From NCBI GenBank assembly GCA_937925605.1, contig CALALV010000121.1, forward strand, positions 1-34,580: a stretch of 34,580 nucleotides of DNA, in the 5' to 3' direction. Shown here one piece after another: positions 1 through 9,392 of this stretch (positions are counted from its first letter, which is position 1; each line of letters starts with the position of its first letter). The DNA is from an uncultured Woeseia sp. (GTDB lineage: Bacteria > Pseudomonadota > Gammaproteobacteria > Steroidobacterales > Woeseiaceae). The position numbers and the translations under genes were made by a program. A model generated the notes under the pieces. The model ran no database searches and was not told the origin of the DNA. It saw only the letters and a program-made list of their open reading frames with translations.

Positions 1-769
1 CGCCGAGCGCGGCCAGGTCCAGCCGCCCCGGCCGCCCCGCGCCGGCCAGGTCGGCCGCCGCGACCTCGTCGAGTACCAGGGCCGCCTCCGTGGCGCGAGC
101 CGCGCTGCGTGCCAGCTGCCGCGCCGCGGCCGGCCAACGGCCGGACAGGCGCGGCAGGATCTCGCGGCGCAGGAAATTGCGGTCGCGACCGGTATCGAGA
201 TTCGACGGGTCCTCGATCCAGCGGAGCCCGCGCTCGGCGGCGCGCGCCTCGATGTCCGTCGCTGCGACGTCGAGCAGCGGTCGGACCAGCCGGCCGCGGC
301 CGAGCCGGCGGCTGCCGGCCGCGCCGCGCAGTCCGCGCGGGCCCGCACCGCGCATCAGGTTCAGGAGCACGGTCTCCGCCTGGTCGTCGCGGTGGTGCGC
401 GGTCATGAGCCAGTCAGCCTCGTCCAGCAGGCTCCCGAGAGCCGCATAGCGGGCGTGCCGGGCGGCTGCCTCGAGACCGTCGGGGCCGTCGCGGTCGACA
501 TCGACCGCGAGCACGCGGCAGTCGACGCCCAGCTCCGCGGCGACCGCGCGGCAGTGCGTCGCCCAGGCGTCGGCCTCGACCTGCAGGCCGTGATGCACGT
601 GTGCCGCGGCGACCCGGATGCCGAGCTGCGGCGCGAGCCCGACGGCCAGGTCGAGCAGGACCGTGGAGTCCCTGCCACCGCTGAAAGCGACCCAGGCGCG
701 TCCCGGCCGCCCGTGGCGGGCCACGAGTGCTGCGAGCTGTGACTGGACGGAGGCGGGATCGAACGGCAC
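1..769 (-). CDS. tilS: tRNA(Ile)-lysidine synthase TilS, C-terminal part cut by window edge
   Basis: TilS uses ATP to attach lysine to C34 of the AUA-decoding tRNA-Ile, changing its codon reading from AUG to AUA. The N-terminal PP-loop motif AFSGGRDSTVLLDL is present near residues 28-41, followed by AAAHVHHGLQ and TAHHRDDQAETVLLNLMRG, all typical of the N-type ATPase domain of this family. The gene starts at a GTG at 769, 18 bases after the accA stop; an in-frame CTG at 790 is a less likely start. About 256 codons are visible. The rest, including the C-terminal tRNA-binding domain, lies beyond position 1. accA-tilS adjacency is common in gammaproteobacteria and supports the call. Confidence 0.9.
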   Translation of the reverse strand, partial: MPFDPASVQSQLAALVARHGRPGRAWVAFSGGRDSTVLLDLAVGLAPQLGIRVAAAHVHHGLQVEADAWATHCRAVAAELGVDCRVLAVDVDRDGPDGLEAAARHARYAALGSLLDEADWLMTAHHRDDQAETVLLNLMRGAGPRGLRGAAGSRRLGRGRLVRPLLDVAATDIEARAAERGLRWIEDPSNLDTGRDRNFLRREILPRLSGRWPAAARQLARSAARATEAALVLDEVAAADLAGAGRPGRLDLAALG

Positions 770-786
770 GCTGCCGGCCCGCGTGC

Positions 787-1746
787 TCAGGCTTCCTTGA
801 ACTCGCCGAAGCCCGCGATGCGTCGCCGGCGCTCTTCGAGCAGCTGTTGCGGCTCGAGGCGGTCGAGGTCATCCAGGTGCTTGATCAGCGCGTTGCGGAT
901 GACGTCGGCCATGGCTTCCGGATCGCGGTGCGCGGCGCCCAGCGGCTCAGGCAGGATTTCGTCGACGAGGCCGAAGCCCTCCAGATCCTTGGCCGTGATG
1001 CGCATCGCCTCGGCCGCATCTTCGGCCTTTTCGGCGCTCTTCCACAGGATCGAGGCACAGCCCTCCGGGGAGATTACGGAATAGATGCCGTACTGAAGCA
1101 TCAGCAGGCGATCGCTGACGCCGATGGCGAGCGCGCCGCCGGAACCGCCCTCGCCAATGACGACGCTGACAATCGGCGTCTTCAGCTGAGCCATCAGGTA
1201 CAGGCTGTAGGCGATCGCCTCGCTCTGGCCGCGCTCTTCGGCGCCGATGCCCGGATAGGCACCCGGCGTGTCGATGAACGTGATGACCGGCAGCCGGAAA
1301 CGTTCCGCGAGGCGCATCAGCCGCTGCGCCTTGCGATAGCCTTCCGGCTTCGGCATGCCGTAGTTGCGGCGCACGCGCTCCTTGGTATCGCGGCCCTTCT
1401 GGTGACCGATGAACATGACCGGGCGGCCGTCGAGCCGGCCGAGGCCGCCGATGATGGCCGGATCGTCCGCGTACATGCGGTCGCCGTGCAGTTCCTGGAA
1501 GTCCGGCGCGATCAGTGACAGGTAGTCCGCCGTGTACGGCCGCATCGGGTGGCGCGCGAGCTGCGCGATCTGCCAGGCGGACAGCTTTGCGAAAATGCTC
1601 TTCGTGAGCGTTTCGCTCTTGCTCTTCAGCCGCGCGACTTCCTCGCTGATATTGATTTCCGAGTCGTCGCCGACGTAACGCAACTCGTCGATCTTCGCTT
1701 CGAGCTCGGCGATGGGCTGTTCGAATTCGAGAAACTTGAGGTCCAT
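787..1746 (-). CDS. accA: Acetyl-CoA carboxylase carboxyltransferase subunit alpha
   Basis: AccA pairs with AccD to form the carboxyltransferase that moves CO2 from carboxy-biotin (on AccB) to acetyl-CoA, giving malonyl-CoA for fatty acid synthesis in the cytoplasm. The start MDLKFLEFEQPIAELEAKID is the standard family N terminus. The 319-residue length is normal, and the core segments DTPGAYPGIGAEERGQ and GEGGSGGALAIG (the crotonase-like oxyanion and CoA region) are intact. The open frame runs upstream to 1959, but that extension is low-complexity and overlaps the end of dnaE, so 1746 is the start. The gene lies 47 bases after dnaE and just before tilS. The partner accD is not in the window. 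Confidence 0.97.
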   Translation of the reverse strand: MDLKFLEFEQPIAELEAKIDELRYVGDDSEINISEEVARLKSKSETLTKSIFAKLSAWQIAQLARHPMRPYTADYLSLIAPDFQELHGDRMYADDPAIIGGLGRLDGRPVMFIGHQKGRDTKERVRRNYGMPKPEGYRKAQRLMRLAERFRLPVITFIDTPGAYPGIGAEERGQSEAIAYSLYLMAQLKTPIVSVVIGEGGSGGALAIGVSDRLLMLQYGIYSVISPEGCASILWKSAEKAEDAAEAMRITAKDLEGFGLVDEILPEPLGAAHRDPEAMADVIRNALIKHLDDLDRLEPQQLLEERRRRIAGFGEFKEA

Positions 1747-1793
1747 GGTCCACTCGGTGCTGCCGCGGGCCCGGGGCACGACAAGGGGCGACT

Positions 1794-4700
1794 CTACATC
1801 ATTTCGCGGCCGGGTGCGTACAGCAGCCGGACGGCGTCGCGGCCGAGCAGCTCGGTCAGCTTGTCGCGCAGTTCGCGGCTCGGCCGCACGCTCCATTCGG
1901 GTCCGAGCGACAGGCGCGCACGGGCGCCCTGTCCGGTGTACTGCACGGCAACGTCGCACTGCCCCTTGCGATACGGCAACAACACGTCGTGCAGGCGCGC
2001 GAGCAGCTCGCGCCCGTGGCCGTTCGGATCCACGTTCAGGATCATGCTACGGGCGCGCTGCTCGATGACCCGGTCGATCGGCACGATGTGCTTTGCATTG
2101 ACCTGCCAGCCGCCGATGAACTCGTCGAAGCGCAGCGAACCACTGACGACGATGATCTCGTCTTTCACGAGCAGGTCGCGATGTTCCTGGAACGCCTCGC
2201 TGAACAGGCTCACTTCGAGACGGCCCGAGTCGTCGTCGAGCGTGACCGTGACCCGGTTGCCGCGCTTGCGCAGGTCCATGACCAGCCCGGCCACCGTGAC
2301 CTCGCGTCGGCCATAGCCGTAACCGCGTTCGCCGTTGGCCTGCGGCGGCGGCTCGGAAGCGATGTCGCCCAGCCGGCCGTCGACGAAGAAGCCGGCGTCC
2401 GCGCGCACGGCGTCGAAGGGATGACCGGTCAGGTACAGGCCCAGCGCTTCCTTTTCGTTGCGCAGCCGCTCGGCCTCCGCCCACTCGCGCAGCGGTGCCT
2501 GGCGAGGCGCGGCGACGACGTCGGCCGGCTCCGCCGGGGCCAGGCCGAACAGGTCGTCCTGGCCCGCCGCGGCGGCGCGCGCCGCCTGGCCCGCGCCCTG
2601 CAGCGCGTCGGGCAGCGCCTCCATGAGCCCGCGTCGCGATACGCCGAAGCCGTCGAGCGCGCCCGACTTGATCATCGCTTCCAGCGCCCGGCGATTGAGC
2701 TTGTCGAGATCCACGCGGCGCACGAAGTCGTCCAGCGAGGTGAACTCGCCGCCCTGCTCGCGCTCGGCGATCAGCGCGTCCACGGCACTGCGCCCGACGC
2801 CCTTGATGGCGCCGAGCCCGTAGCGGATGCGCGCCGGCCCGGCGACGCTGAAGCGATACTCGGAGCGGTTGACGTCCGGCGGGCCCAGCTCGAGCCCGAG
2901 CTGCCGGCAGTCGTCCTTCAGCATGACGAGGCGATCGGTGTGGTCGATGTCGGCGGTCATCACCGCCGCCATGAACGCCGCCGGGTAGTGTGCCTTCAGG
3001 AACGCGGTCTGGTAGGTCAGCAACGCGTAGGCCGCGGAGTGCGACTTGTTGAAGCCGTAGCCGGCGAACTTCTCCATCAGGTCGAAGATGCGCGTCGCCG
3101 TGGCCGGCTGCACGCCGCGCTCGGTCGCGCCGGCCGTGAAGATCTCGCGCTGCTTGGCCATCTCCTCGGGCTTCTTCTTGCCCATCGCGCGGCGCAGCAG
3201 GTCCGCGCCGCCCAGCGTGTAGCCGGCCAGCACCTGCGCGATCTGCATGACCTGCTCCTGGTAGAGGATCACGCCGTAGGTCGGTTCGAGCACGCCGGTC
3301 AGGTCCGGGTGCAGGTAGTCGATGTCCGCCTTGTTGACGTCGTGCTTGCGCGCGATGAAGTCGTCGACCATGCCGGACTGCAGGGGTCCCGGGCGGTACA
3401 GCGCGACCAGCGCGATCAGGTCCTCGAACTGGTCCGGCTTCAGCCGCTTGATCAGGTCGCGCATGCCGCGGGATTCGAGCTGGAATACGGCCGTCGTGTT
3501 GCAGGCCCGCAGCAGCTCGAACGTGCGGGCATCGTCCATCGGGATCCGCCCTATGTCGAGCGGCTCGTCGCGCTCGTCGGCATTGATGATGTGCACGGCC
3601 CAGTCGATGATCGTCAGCGTTTTCAGGCCGAGGAAATCGAACTTGACCAGGCCGGCCGCCTCGACGTCGTCCTTGTCGAGCTGCGTCACGACGTTGACGC
3701 CGCCTTCCTCGCAGTACAGCGGCGTGAAATCGGTCAGCTCGCCGGGCGCGATCACGACGCCGCCGGCGTGCTTGCCGGCGTTGCGCACGAGGCCCTCCAG
3801 CGAACGCGCGAGGTCGATGATCGCGCGCACTTCCTCGTCGTCGCGGTACTGCGCGGCGAGTTCCTCTTCCTGCTCGAGCGCCTTGTCGAGCGTCATGCCG
3901 AGCTCGAACGGGATCTGCTTGGCGATGCGGTCGACGAAACCGTACGGATGCCCGAGCACGCGGCCCGCGTCGCGCACGACGGCCTTGGCCGCCATCGTGC
4001 CGTAGGTGATGATCTGCGACACCCGCTCGCGCCCGTAGCGCTCGGCGACGTAGTCGATGACGCGGTCACGACGCTCCATGCAGAAGTCGACGTCGAAATC
4101 GGGCATCGACACGCGCTCCGGGTTCAGGAAGCGCTCGAACAGCAGGTCGAATTCCAGCGGGTCGATATCGGTAATGCCGAGCACGTAGGCAACCAGCGAG
4201 CCGGCGCCCGAGCCGCGGCCGGGACCGACCGGGATCTGCTGCTCCTTCGCCCAGCGGATGAAGTCAGCGACGATCAGGAAGTAGCCCGGGAAGCCCATCT
4301 GGCAGATCACGTCGAGCTCGTCGGCCAGCCGCCGCCGGTACGGCGCGGCCGCCTCGTCGCTGCGCGCGACCGTGTCCGTCGCGGCCGCCTTGCGCGCGAG
4401 GAAGCGCTCGAGTCCGCGCTCGGCCTCGGCGCGCAGGAATTCCTCGGTCGTCTGCCCGGCCGGGACCGGGAACGCCGGCAGCACGGACTTGCCGAGTTCC
4501 AGGTCGAGGTTGCAGCGACGCGCAATCTCGAGGGCGTTGTCGATCGCCTCCGGCACGTCGGCGAACAGCGCCGCCATCTCCTCGCCGTCGCGCAGGTACT
4601 GCTCGCGGCTGTAGCTGCGCGGCCGGCTGCCGTCGTCCAGCGTGCGGCCCTCGTGGATGCACACGCGGGCCTCGTGTGCCTCGAAGTCCTCGCGGGCCAG

Positions 4701-5312
4701 GAAGCGCACGTCGTTGCTCGCGACGACCGGCACGCCGCGCCTGCCCGCGAGCTCCAGCACCGCCTGCATGCAGGTCGCCTCGCCGGGCCGGCCGGTACGG
4801 GTCATCTCGAGGTAATAGCGGTCGCCGAAAACGCCCAGCCACCGGTCGAGGCGCTCGCTGGCGGCCTGCTCGTGGCCGTTCGCCAGCAGCCGGCCGACGT
4901 CACCCTGGAAGCCGCCCGACAGCGCGACGATACCGCGGCAACTGTCCGCGTCGAACCATTCGGCACTGGCCAGCGGTACGCCGCGCTGCTGGCCTTCGAG
5001 GTAGCAGCGACTGACCAGCCGGGTCAGGTTGCGGTAGCCGGCCCGGTCCTGGCACAGCAGCACGAGGTGGTCGGCCTGGCGGCCGTCATCGTCGACGCGC
5101 ACCCGCAGGTCCGCGCCGATCAGCGGCTTGATGCCGTGCGCCAGCGCCTGCCGGTAGAACTTCACGAGCCCGAAGATGTTGTTCTGGTCGGTCAGCGCGA
5201 CCGCCGGCATGCCCGCCGCGGCACAGCGTGCCATCAGCGCCGGGATGCGCACCGTCGAATCGACGATCGAGTACTCGGTGTGCAGGTGCAGGTGTACGAA
5301 AGGTTTCAGCAT
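1794..5312 (-). CDS. dnaE: DNA polymerase III subunit alpha (replicative polymerase)
   Basis: This is the catalytic subunit of the replicative polymerase holoenzyme. At 1172 residues it is normal for DnaE1 (E. coli 1160). The PHP domain begins at once with HLHLHTEYS (residues 7-15). The active site is visible as GPGRGSGAGSLVAY (363-376) and PDFDVDF (404-410), with catalytic Asp405 and Asp407. A helix-hairpin-helix region (GLGAIKGVGRSAVDALI) and an OB fold (REVTVAGLVMDLRKRGNRVTV) follow towards the C terminus. Its first 7 bases overlap the end of rnhB (ATGCTGA), which suggests coupled translation. accA follows. A long open frame on the opposite strand is a composition effect, not a gene. Confidence 0.98.
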   Translation of the reverse strand: MLKPFVHLHLHTEYSIVDSTVRIPALMARCAAAGMPAVALTDQNNIFGLVKFYRQALAHGIKPLIGADLRVRVDDDGRQADHLVLLCQDRAGYRNLTRLVSRCYLEGQQRGVPLASAEWFDADSCRGIVALSGGFQGDVGRLLANGHEQAASERLDRWLGVFGDRYYLEMTRTGRPGEATCMQAVLELAGRRGVPVVASNDVRFLAREDFEAHEARVCIHEGRTLDDGSRPRSYSREQYLRDGEEMAALFADVPEAIDNALEIARRCNLDLELGKSVLPAFPVPAGQTTEEFLRAEAERGLERFLARKAAATDTVARSDEAAAPYRRRLADELDVICQMGFPGYFLIVADFIRWAKEQQIPVGPGRGSGAGSLVAYVLGITDIDPLEFDLLFERFLNPERVSMPDFDVDFCMERRDRVIDYVAERYGRERVSQIITYGTMAAKAVVRDAGRVLGHPYGFVDRIAKQIPFELGMTLDKALEQEEELAAQYRDDEEVRAIIDLARSLEGLVRNAGKHAGGVVIAPGELTDFTPLYCEEGGVNVVTQLDKDDVEAAGLVKFDFLGLKTLTIIDWAVHIINADERDEPLDIGRIPMDDARTFELLRACNTTAVFQLESRGMRDLIKRLKPDQFEDLIALVALYRPGPLQSGMVDDFIARKHDVNKADIDYLHPDLTGVLEPTYGVILYQEQVMQIAQVLAGYTLGGADLLRRAMGKKKPEEMAKQREIFTAGATERGVQPATATRIFDLMEKFAGYGFNKSHSAAYALLTYQTAFLKAHYPAAFMAAVMTADIDHTDRLVMLKDDCRQLGLELGPPDVNRSEYRFSVAGPARIRYGLGAIKGVGRSAVDALIAEREQGGEFTSLDDFVRRVDLDKLNRRALEAMIKSGALDGFGVSRRGLMEALPDALQGAGQAARAAAAGQDDLFGLAPAEPADVVAAPRQAPLREWAEAERLRNEKEALGLYLTGHPFDAVRADAGFFVDGRLGDIASEPPPQANGERGYGYGRREVTVAGLVMDLRKRGNRVTVTLDDDSGRLEVSLFSEAFQEHRDLLVKDEIIVVSGSLRFDEFIGGWQVNAKHIVPIDRVIEQRARSMILNVDPNGHGRELLARLHDVLLPYRKGQCDVAVQYTGQGARARLSLGPEWSVRPSRELRDKLTELLGRDAVRLLYAPGREMM

Positions 5313-5947
5313 CCGGGCGTCGGGCGGCGGTTGGCAGGGACCCGGCCCGCGATTCTAGCAGCCCCTCGCCGGGCTGCCTCGCGGCAGGGCCCGAAGCTCG
5401 CGCGGTGCACCGGGCACGGCCCGAGTTCCGCAACCCGGCGGCGATGTTCGGCGGTCGGATAGCCCTTGTGACGCGCGAAACCGTAGTCCGGGTACAGTCG
5501 GTCGAGCACGAGCATATGCCGGTCGCGCACGGTTTTTGCGAGGATCGAGGCCGCGCTGATCGCCGCGACCGTCGCGTCGCCGCGCACGATCGCGCGCCCT
5601 TCCAGCCAGCCCGCGTGGAAGCTCAAGTCCGGCAGGCGGTTGCCGTCGATCTCGACGCTCGCGGGCCGCAGGCGCAGGCCGAGGAGCGCGCGGCGCATCG
5701 CGAGGAAAGTCGCCTCGAGGATGTTGACGCGGTCGATTTCCGCCGCGTCCGCCCAGCCGACCGCCCAGGCCGCCGCCGAGGCGCGGATCGCGGCGGCCAG
5801 CGTTTCCCGGCGGGCTGCGTCGATGCGTTTCGAATCGGCCAGCCCGGCGACCGGGCGCGCCGGGTCGAGAATGACGGCGGCCGCGACGACCGGCCCGGCC
5901 AGCGGGCCGCGCCCGGCCTCGTCGACGCCGGCGATGAGCCTCCTCAC
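5306..5947 (-). CDS. rnhB: Ribonuclease HII
   Basis: RNase HII cuts RNA in RNA/DNA hybrids and starts removal of single ribonucleotides misincorporated into DNA. The first carboxylates lie in AGVDEAGRGPLAGPV near the N terminus. Later acidic residues are in VEIDGNRLPDL and AASILAKTVRDRHM, matching the D-E-D-D metal site. The chosen start is a GTG at 5947 (VRRLIAGVDEAG), which overlaps the lpxB stop by 4 bases (GTGA) and gives 213 residues, normal for the family. The frame is open for another 1 kb upstream, but that is lpxB in another frame. The 3' end overlaps dnaE by 7 bases. Confidence 0.94.
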   Translation of the reverse strand: MRRLIAGVDEAGRGPLAGPVVAAAVILDPARPVAGLADSKRIDAARRETLAAAIRASAAAWAVGWADAAEIDRVNILEATFLAMRRALLGLRLRPASVEIDGNRLPDLSFHAGWLEGRAIVRGDATVAAISAASILAKTVRDRHMLVLDRLYPDYGFARHKGYPTAEHRRRVAELGPCPVHRASFGPCREAARRGAARIAGRVPANRRPTPGC

Positions 5948-7092
5948 GCCGCGGACCTCTCGCGGACCAGGCGCAGCACGGCCTCGGCCGCGCGCGCGCT
6001 TGCATCGCAGGCCAGCTCGTCGCGCAGCCGGGCGAAGGTGTTCGCGATCGCCGCGCGGCGCACCTCGTCGTCGAGCAGCTCGGCGACCGCTTCGGACAGC
6101 GCCGCGGGCGTCGCGCCGCCCTGCACGAATTCCGGCACGAGCGGCTCGGACGTGAGCTGGTTCGGCAGCGTGAAATGCCGCACCTTGACCAGCCGCAGCA
6201 GCCGCGCCAGCCAGTAGGTCAGCGGCGCCAGGCGGTAGGCGGCGACCGTCGCCCGGCCCAGCAAAGCGGCCTCCAGCGCCGCGGTGCCCGAGGCCAGCAG
6301 CGCCACGTCGCCGGCAACGAGGGCGGTCGGCGAATCGCGGTCGACCAGCGTGAAGGCGTCGCGCAGGCCGGCTGCCTCCAGCTGGCGTTCGAACAGGCGG
6401 CGCGTCGCGGCGCTGGCGAGCGGGGTCACGAACGCGATGTCGCGATAGCGCTCCGCGAGCCGCGCGGCCGCGCCGGCGAACACCGGCCCCAACCTGCCGA
6501 CCTCGGACAGCCGCGAACCCGGCATCACGGTCACGACGCGGCGCGCGGCGATGCCGAGCCGGCGGCGGGCCGCGGCCGGGTCGTCGAGCGGCGGGAGGCG
6601 GTCGGCCAGCGGGTGACCGACGAACTCGGCCGGCACGCCGTGACGATCGTAGAAGCGCTGCTCGAACGGCAGCAGGCACAGCACGAGGTCCGCGGCCCGG
6701 TCGATCTTGCGCACCCGTCCCTGCCGCCAGGCCCAGACCGACGGACTGACGTAGTGGACCGTCGGAATGCCGGCCGCCTTCAGGGCGCGTTCGAGGCCGA
6801 GATTGAAATCCGGGGCGTCGATGCCGATGACGACGTCCGGCGGCGCGGCCAGCCAGCGCCGGCGCAGGCGGCGCCGCAGCCGCAGCAGCCGCGGCACGTG
6901 GCGCAGCGGTTCGACGAGGCCCATGACGGCGAGCTCTTCCGACTCCGCGAGTGCCTCGCAACCGGCCGCCTGCATCGCCGGCCCGGCGACGCCTTCGCAG
7001 CGCAGGCCAGGCACGCGCGCAGCGAGCGCCTCGACCAGCCCGGCACCGAGCAGGTCACCCGAGGCTTCGCCGGCAACCAGGGCGACGCGCAC
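5944..7092 (-). CDS. lpxB: Lipid-A-disaccharide synthase
   Basis: LpxB joins UDP-2,3-diacylglucosamine and lipid X into lipid A disaccharide at the inner face of the inner membrane (glycosyltransferase family 19). The N terminus, MRVALVAGEASGDLLGAGLV, is diagnostic. Other family segments include FNLGLERALKAAGIPTVHYVSPSVWAW (split here only for description), VGHPLADRLP and VMPGSRLSEVGRLGPVF, and towards the end LLASGTAALEAALLG and LTYWLARLL. The length of 382 residues is normal. Translation starts at GTG 7092, 9 bases after the lpxA stop. The stop overlaps the rnhB start by 4 bases. Confidence 0.97.
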   Translation of the reverse strand: MRVALVAGEASGDLLGAGLVEALAARVPGLRCEGVAGPAMQAAGCEALAESEELAVMGLVEPLRHVPRLLRLRRRLRRRWLAAPPDVVIGIDAPDFNLGLERALKAAGIPTVHYVSPSVWAWRQGRVRKIDRAADLVLCLLPFEQRFYDRHGVPAEFVGHPLADRLPPLDDPAAARRRLGIAARRVVTVMPGSRLSEVGRLGPVFAGAAARLAERYRDIAFVTPLASAATRRLFERQLEAAGLRDAFTLVDRDSPTALVAGDVALLASGTAALEAALLGRATVAAYRLAPLTYWLARLLRLVKVRHFTLPNQLTSEPLVPEFVQGGATPAALSEAVAELLDDEVRRAAIANTFARLRDELACDASARAAEAVLRLVRERSAA

Positions 7093-7101
7093 GACGCCGG
7101 G

Positions 7102-7872
7102 CTAGCGGACGATGCCGCGGTCGGAGGCGCGGACCGAATCGAGCAGCGGCCCGATTTCGGGCTGCGACGCGGCGAGCCGCTCGAGCTCCGCCACCGCATC
7201 GGCAAGCTTCAGTCCCTGGCGGTACAGCACCCGGTACGCGTTCTTGATGTTGCGCAGCTGCTCCGGCGTGAAGCCGCGACGCTTCAGGCCTTCGACGTTG
7301 ATGCCGCGCGGCACGGCCGGCTGCCCGGCAGCCATCGTGTAGGCCGGCACGTCCTGGCCGATGCCGCTGTACATCGCCAGGAACGCGTGCGGGCCGATGC
7401 GGCAGAACTGGTGGGCGCCGGAAAAACCGCCCATGATCACGTGGTCGCCGACGTGCACGTGGCCGGCCACGGTCGCGTTATTCGCAAGCACCGTGTGGCT
7501 GCCGATGCGACAGTCGTGCGCAATGTGCACGTAGGCCATGATCCAGTTGTCGTCGCCGATAACGGTGACGCCCTCGTCCTGCACCGTGCCGCGGCTGATC
7601 GTGACGAACTCGCGGATCGTGTTGCCGCGGCCGATCTCGAGGCGCGTCGCCTCGCCCGCGTATTTCTTGTCCTGGGGATCGTCGCCGATCGAGGCGAACT
7701 GGTAGATGCGGTTGTCGCTGCCGATGCGCGTCGGTCCGTTGATGACGACGTGGCCGCCGATCCGGCAGCCGGCCGCGATCTCGACCTCGTCGCCGATCAG
7801 CGTGTACGGCCCGATCTCGACGTCGTCGGCGATGCGCGCCGAATCGGCAACGATGGCACTCGGGTGGATCAT
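7102..7872 (-). CDS. lpxA: Acyl-ACP--UDP-N-acetylglucosamine O-acyltransferase
   Basis: LpxA performs the first lipid A step, moving a 3-hydroxyacyl chain from ACP to the 3-OH of UDP-GlcNAc. The protein is 256 residues: a left-handed beta-helix of hexapeptide repeats followed by a C-terminal helical region (GFTPEQLRNIKNAYRVLYRQ). The catalytic His is His119 in HIAHDCRIG (equivalent to E. coli His125). The start MIHPSAIVADSARI at 7872 overlaps the fabZ stop by 4 bases (ATGA), so the frame open upstream to 8226 is not part of the gene. It ends with TAG, showing that TAG serves as a normal stop in this genome. Confidence 0.97.
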   Translation of the reverse strand: MIHPSAIVADSARIADDVEIGPYTLIGDEVEIAAGCRIGGHVVINGPTRIGSDNRIYQFASIGDDPQDKKYAGEATRLEIGRGNTIREFVTISRGTVQDEGVTVIGDDNWIMAYVHIAHDCRIGSHTVLANNATVAGHVHVGDHVIMGGFSGAHQFCRIGPHAFLAMYSGIGQDVPAYTMAAGQPAVPRGINVEGLKRRGFTPEQLRNIKNAYRVLYRQGLKLADAVAELERLAASQPEIGPLLDSVRASDRGIVR

Positions 7873-8318
7873 TTGCCCGGCGCGCAGAGAATCCTGGCAC
7901 TGACCGCTTCGCAGCCGTCTACCGTCGCCTCGCAGCCATAGCGCCACATGCCGCGGCGGACCTTCTCCGTGCGCACCGTTATTTCGAGCCGGTCGCCGGC
8001 CGTCACCGGCCGGCGAAAACGCGCGTCGTCGACGCCGGCCAGGTAATACAGCGGCCGCGGCGAGAGTCCCGCGTCCGACAGGTGCGACAGCACGCCGCCG
8101 GCCTGCGCCATCGCCTCGATGATCAGGACGCCGGGCATGACGGGATTGCCGGGGAAGTGGCCCTGGAAGAACGGCTCGTTGATCGTCACGTTCTTGATCG
8201 CCGTGATCGACTCTCCGGGCGTGCAAGCGACGATACGATCGATCAGCAGGAACGGATAGCGATGCGGCAGGTACTTCATGATGCCGGTGGCTTCGAGTAC
8301 CGCGGCGTTTTCAGTCAT
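7869..8318 (-). CDS. fabZ: 3-hydroxyacyl-ACP dehydratase FabZ
   Basis: FabZ removes water from 3-hydroxyacyl-ACP in fatty acid elongation, and competes with LpxA and LpxD for hydroxyacyl-ACP. The hot-dog fold motif is complete: GHFPGNPVMPGVLIIEAMAQ, with catalytic His54 and Glu68. The length of 149 residues is typical. The ATG at 8318 has an AGGA element about 8 bases upstream and overlaps the last 8 bases of lpxD (ATGACTGA). The 3' end overlaps lpxA by 4 bases, so lpxD-fabZ-lpxA are translationally chained. This placement inside the lipid A cluster is conserved in proteobacteria. Confidence 0.97.
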   Translation of the reverse strand: MTENAAVLEATGIMKYLPHRYPFLLIDRIVACTPGESITAIKNVTINEPFFQGHFPGNPVMPGVLIIEAMAQAGGVLSHLSDAGLSPRPLYYLAGVDDARFRRPVTAGDRLEITVRTEKVRRGMWRYGCEATVDGCEAVSARILCAPGK

Positions 8319-9333
8319 CGTCTTTCCTGCCTTTTTCCAGTCGACTCACCCGCTCGGCCAGCGCATCCAGCCGGCGAAACCGCGCCACGCGGCGCTTCCA
8401 TTCCCGGTCCGGCTCGGCCGGGAAGCTCGCCGTGTAGAAGCCCGGCTCCGTGATGTCCTTGGTCACCATCGTAGCACCGCCGATGACGACGTCGTCGGCG
8501 ATGTGCACGTGGCCGACGATGCCGGTCTGGCCGGCCAGCATGCAGCGCCTGCCGATCGTCGTGCTGCCGGAAATGCCGGACTGCGACGCGATGGCCGTAT
8601 GTTCGCCGATGCGCACATTGTGGGCGATCTGGATCAGGTTATCGAGCCGCGCGCCGTTCTCGATCACGGTGTCGTCGATCGCGCCGCGGTCGATCGTCGT
8701 GTTCGCGCCGATCTCGACGTCGTCGCCGATTCGCACGCCTCCGACCTGCGGGACTTTCACCCAGCCGTCCGGACCCTGCGCATTGCCGAAGCCGTCGGAG
8801 CCGATCACGGCGCCCGGGTGAATGATGCAGCGCGCGCCGATGCTGACCCGGTCCAGGACCGTGCTGTTGGCGTGCAGGCGCGTGTCGTCGCCCAGCGTGA
8901 CGTCGTCGCCGACCACGCAGCCGGGTCCGACGACGACCCGGGCACCCAGCCGACAACGTTCGCCGACCGTTGCGTTCGCCGCGACGTGCACGCCCTCGTC
9001 GAGCACGGCGCTCGCCGCCACGACGGCCGAGGGATGAGTGCCAGGCGGAGCCTCGGGCGGAGGGTGCAGCACGGCGGCAATGCGCGCGTACAGCAGGTAG
9101 GGTTCCGGCGACAGCAGCGCGTCCACCGGGCAGGCCGCGGCATCGTCGGGACGCAGGATGACGGCGCCGGCCCGGGTGCCGGCCAGCTCTGCCCGGTAGG
9201 CGGGATTCGCCAGGAACGAGAGCGCGTCGCCGCTGGCGTTCGCCAGCGTCGCGACGCGCGTCACGCGGCGCTCGGGGTCACCTGCAAGCTCGCAGCCGAA
9301 ACGTGTCGCCAGTTCTCCCAGGCTGACTGCCAA
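8311..9333 (-). CDS. lpxD: UDP-3-O-(3-hydroxyacyl)glucosamine N-acyltransferase
   Basis: LpxD adds the second hydroxyacyl chain, on nitrogen, to UDP-3-O-acylglucosamine. The 340 residues show an N-terminal uridine-binding domain (SLGELATRFGCELAGD to about residue 95), then a left-handed beta-helix of hexad repeats. The catalytic His is in NLIQIAHNVRIG, and a C-terminal helix ends in REWKRRVARFRRLDAL. The start is a TTG at 9333; it is supported by a strong ribosome binding site (GGGGAGG) ending 6 bases upstream and by the fit to the family N terminus. It overlaps fabZ by 8 bases and lies 59 bases after skp. Confidence 0.96.
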   Translation of the reverse strand: MAVSLGELATRFGCELAGDPERRVTRVATLANASGDALSFLANPAYRAELAGTRAGAVILRPDDAAACPVDALLSPEPYLLYARIAAVLHPPPEAPPGTHPSAVVAASAVLDEGVHVAANATVGERCRLGARVVVGPGCVVGDDVTLGDDTRLHANSTVLDRVSIGARCIIHPGAVIGSDGFGNAQGPDGWVKVPQVGGVRIGDDVEIGANTTIDRGAIDDTVIENGARLDNLIQIAHNVRIGEHTAIASQSGISGSTTIGRRCMLAGQTGIVGHVHIADDVVIGGATMVTKDITEPGFYTASFPAEPDREWKRRVARFRRLDALAERVSRLEKGRKDDD

Positions 9334-9392
9334 GAAACGCCTCCCCGTGCTCGGCGGCCGCGCATGCCCCGCGCGCGGCCGACCAAGGTCCG

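Noticed and set aside
1989..5462. 1157-residue open frame opposite dnaE
   Set aside because: Antisense to a clear dnaE, low-complexity Arg/Ala/Val composition, no family motifs; long antisense frames are expected in GC-rich coding DNA.
6175..7941. 588-residue plus-strand frame across lpxB and lpxA
   Set aside because: Antisense to two well-supported lipid A genes, with no recognisable domain.
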